Of a DNA stretch of 64,000 nt, positions 63,501 through 64,000 are shown piece by piece. The notes under the pieces are model-generated. The model was not told the origin of the DNA and ran no database searches. It saw only the letters and a program-made list of their open reading frames with translations. The first letter of the stretch is position 1, and each line of letters begins with the position of its first letter. A program made the position numbers and the translations under genes. Source of the DNA: Corynebacterium glyciniphilum AJ 3170 (GTDB lineage: Bacteria > Actinomycetota > Actinomycetes > Mycobacteriales > Mycobacteriaceae); assembly GCF_000626675.1 (NCBI RefSeq), contig NZ_CP006842.1:2790001-2854000 (forward strand), read 5' to 3'.

Positions 63501-64000
63501 AGCGCCGGGCCTCGCTGAGCCGCCTGCTGTTCCCGAAGGAGTCGGAGGGCTTCGCCGAGCACAAGCGCAACTTCGGTGACGTGTCGATCCTGTCGGACCG
63601 GCAGTTCTTCTACGGCCTCGAGGAGGGTGAGGAGACGGTGGTGCGGATCAAGGGCAACCCTCCGATGGTGGTCCGCCTGGATGCCGTCGGTGAACCCGAC
63701 GAGAAGGGCATGCGCCAGGTCGTGATGAACGTCAACGGCCAGATCCGCCCGATGCGGGTGCGGGACCGGTCGGTGGAGTCGGTCACCGCAGCCGCCGAGA
63801 AGGCAGACCCGTCCCTGGCCGGTCACGTCGCCGCACCATTCGCCGGGGCCGTCACGGTCACCGCCAAGGTGGGTGACACGGTCGCTGCCGGTGATGCGGT
63901 GGCGGTGATCGAGGCGATGAAGATGGAGGCGTCAATCACCGCCCCGGTCGCCGGCAGGATCGCCCGGGTGGTGATGAGCCAACCAACGAAGGTTGAAGGC
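60542..64000 (+). CDS. pyc: Pyruvate carboxylase (3' end beyond the window)
   Basis: Pyc carboxylates pyruvate to oxaloacetate, the main anaplerotic step in corynebacteria. 1153 codons are open without a stop; the C. glutamicum enzyme has 1140 residues, so only a few are missing. The biotin-carboxylase domain has ILVANRGEIAVRAFRAA, AGGGGRGMRFVGS and FIEMNPRIQVEHTVTEE. The carboxyltransferase domain has DTTFRDAHQSLLATRVR, K735 in AIKDMAGL and HVHTHDTAGGQLA. The biotinyl domain has EAMKMEAS with K1127. The ATG at 60542 is behind GGAAAGGA. The N terminus is about 20 residues longer than usual and Thr-rich. Confidence 0.96.
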   Translation, partial: MADPANHTGTTTPAGTTTPPAFSKILVANRGEIAVRAFRAAYETGASTVAVYPREDRNSFHRSFADEAVRIGTEGSPVKAYLNIDEIIRAAKQTGADAVYPGYGFLSENAELARRCAENGITFIGPSPETLDLTGDKSAAVEAARRAGLPILDDSAPSEDIDELVSFAEGRTYPLFVKAVAGGGGRGMRFVGSPDELAEKAAEASREAAAAFGDGRVYIERAVINPQHIEVQILGDTQGDIIHLFERDCSLQRRHQKVVEIAPAQHISEELRDRICADAVTFCKSINYYGAGTVEFLVDENENHVFIEMNPRIQVEHTVTEEVTSIDLVKSQMNILAGASLEDLGLSQDSVQLRGAALQTRITTEDPNNGFRPDTGTITAYRSPGGAGVRLDGAASLGGEITAHFDSMLVKMTCRGADFAQAVTRAQRALNEFTVSGVATNIGFLRALLREDDFQNKRISTSFIADHPWLLQAPPADDEPGRLLDYLADVTVNRPNSGRPTDIVPRRKLPAVVAQRDAKSAGEGVMAPPVPLGTRDRLLEVGPAEFARQLRAQKPLAVTDTTFRDAHQSLLATRVRTTSLVSAAEAVARLTPELLSVEAWGGATYDVALQFLHEDPWERLDQLREAMPNTNIQMLLRGRNTVGYTPYPDVVCRSFVTEAAKSGVDIFRIFDALNDIDQMRTAVDAVLETGTGVAEVAMAYAGDLSNPAEDLYTLDYYLHLAEQIVESGAHVLAIKDMAGLLRPQAASTLVSALRSNFDLPVHVHTHDTAGGQLATYLAAADAGADAVDGAAASMAGTTSQPSLSAIVAAFAHTDRDTGISLDAVNSLEPYWEAVRSLYSPFESGLAGPTGRVYTHEIPGGQLSNLRTQATALGLGDRFELIEDAYAGVNKLLGRPTKVTPSSKVVGDLALHLVGAGVTVEEFAADPQKYDIPASVIAFLRGELGTPPGGWPEPLRTKALEGRASTASRVTEVPAEEEDHLNGDSSEERRASLSRLLFPKESEGFAEHKRNFGDVSILSDRQFFYGLEEGEETVVRIKGNPPMVVRLDAVGEPDEKGMRQVVMNVNGQIRPMRVRDRSVESVTAAAEKADPSLAGHVAAPFAGAVTVTAKVGDTVAAGDAVAVIEAMKMEASITAPVAGRIARVVMSQPTKVEG

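Overview
The window is a chromosomal segment of a high-GC Corynebacterium. The gene order closely follows the C. glutamicum cg2829-cg2876 region: murA, ramA, cysK, cysE, an acetyltransferase, acetate CoA-transferase, dus, phoU, pstBACS, mshD, pabC, ygfZ, DUF3073, purM, purLQS, dctA, ptrB, purC. Many genes appear to have leaderless promoters (a -10 hexamer about 6-7 bp before the start codon), as is common in this genus. No species is assigned; the flanking genes suggest a non-pathogenic, metabolically versatile lineage.

Layout. Bases 1-5867 hold one rRNA operon on the minus strand (leader, 16S, spacer without tRNA, 23S, 5S, terminator), directly downstream of murA as in mycobacteria. Bases 5868-9501 carry ramA-murA and echA-DUF2505 on the minus strand. 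cysK and cysE (9653-11328, plus) make cysteine and sit behind a perfect palindrome that fits the McbR operator. Bases 11764-13239 hold tRNA-Phe, two identical tRNA-Asp genes flanking a luciferase-like oxidoreductase, and tRNA-Glu. Bases 13356-19802 form a compact minus-strand run: ppsR, ppsA, a CsoR/CstR-like repressor, pabAB and yggS. Then come an LppP/LprE-like secreted protein, a MerR regulator with an MFS exporter, tRNA-Lys and the acetate CoA-transferase. In C. glutamicum sucCD lies between cysE and the CoA-transferase gene; here about 11 kb of other genes occupies that interval.

Bases 24555-32846 contain dus, phoU, a divergent gluconokinase-like gene, the pstSCAB phosphate transporter behind a tandem Pho box, mycothiol synthase and a GlnR-like regulator. 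Bases 33023-41801 hold an LmeA-like envelope protein, a heme-less nitrobindin-like protein, pabC, ygfZ, DUF3073, purM, a sterol-carrier-like protein, a double-hotdog thioesterase and two tandem membrane proteins with a J-domain-like N terminus lacking HPD. Bases 41951-50005 hold purSQL, dctA, ptrB and purC; purF is missing from its usual place beside purM. Bases 50169-55339 are a five-domain peptide ABC transporter encoded by four overlapping genes. After a probable broken membrane gene and an AAA ATPase, prpDBC (methylcitrate cycle) and the pyruvate carboxylase gene, cut by the window end, close the segment.

Together the region is rich in central carbon metabolism at the PEP/pyruvate/acetate/propionate node (ramA, acetate CoA-transferase, ppsA/ppsR, prpDBC, pyc, dctA), plus sulfur, phosphate, purine and folate functions. 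I see no transposase, prophage, CRISPR array or biosynthetic cluster. The least explained items are the tandem HPD-less J-like membrane proteins, the divergent gluconokinase-like gene, the CsoR-family repressor in the pps operon, and the inverted-repeat cluster before tRNA-Lys.
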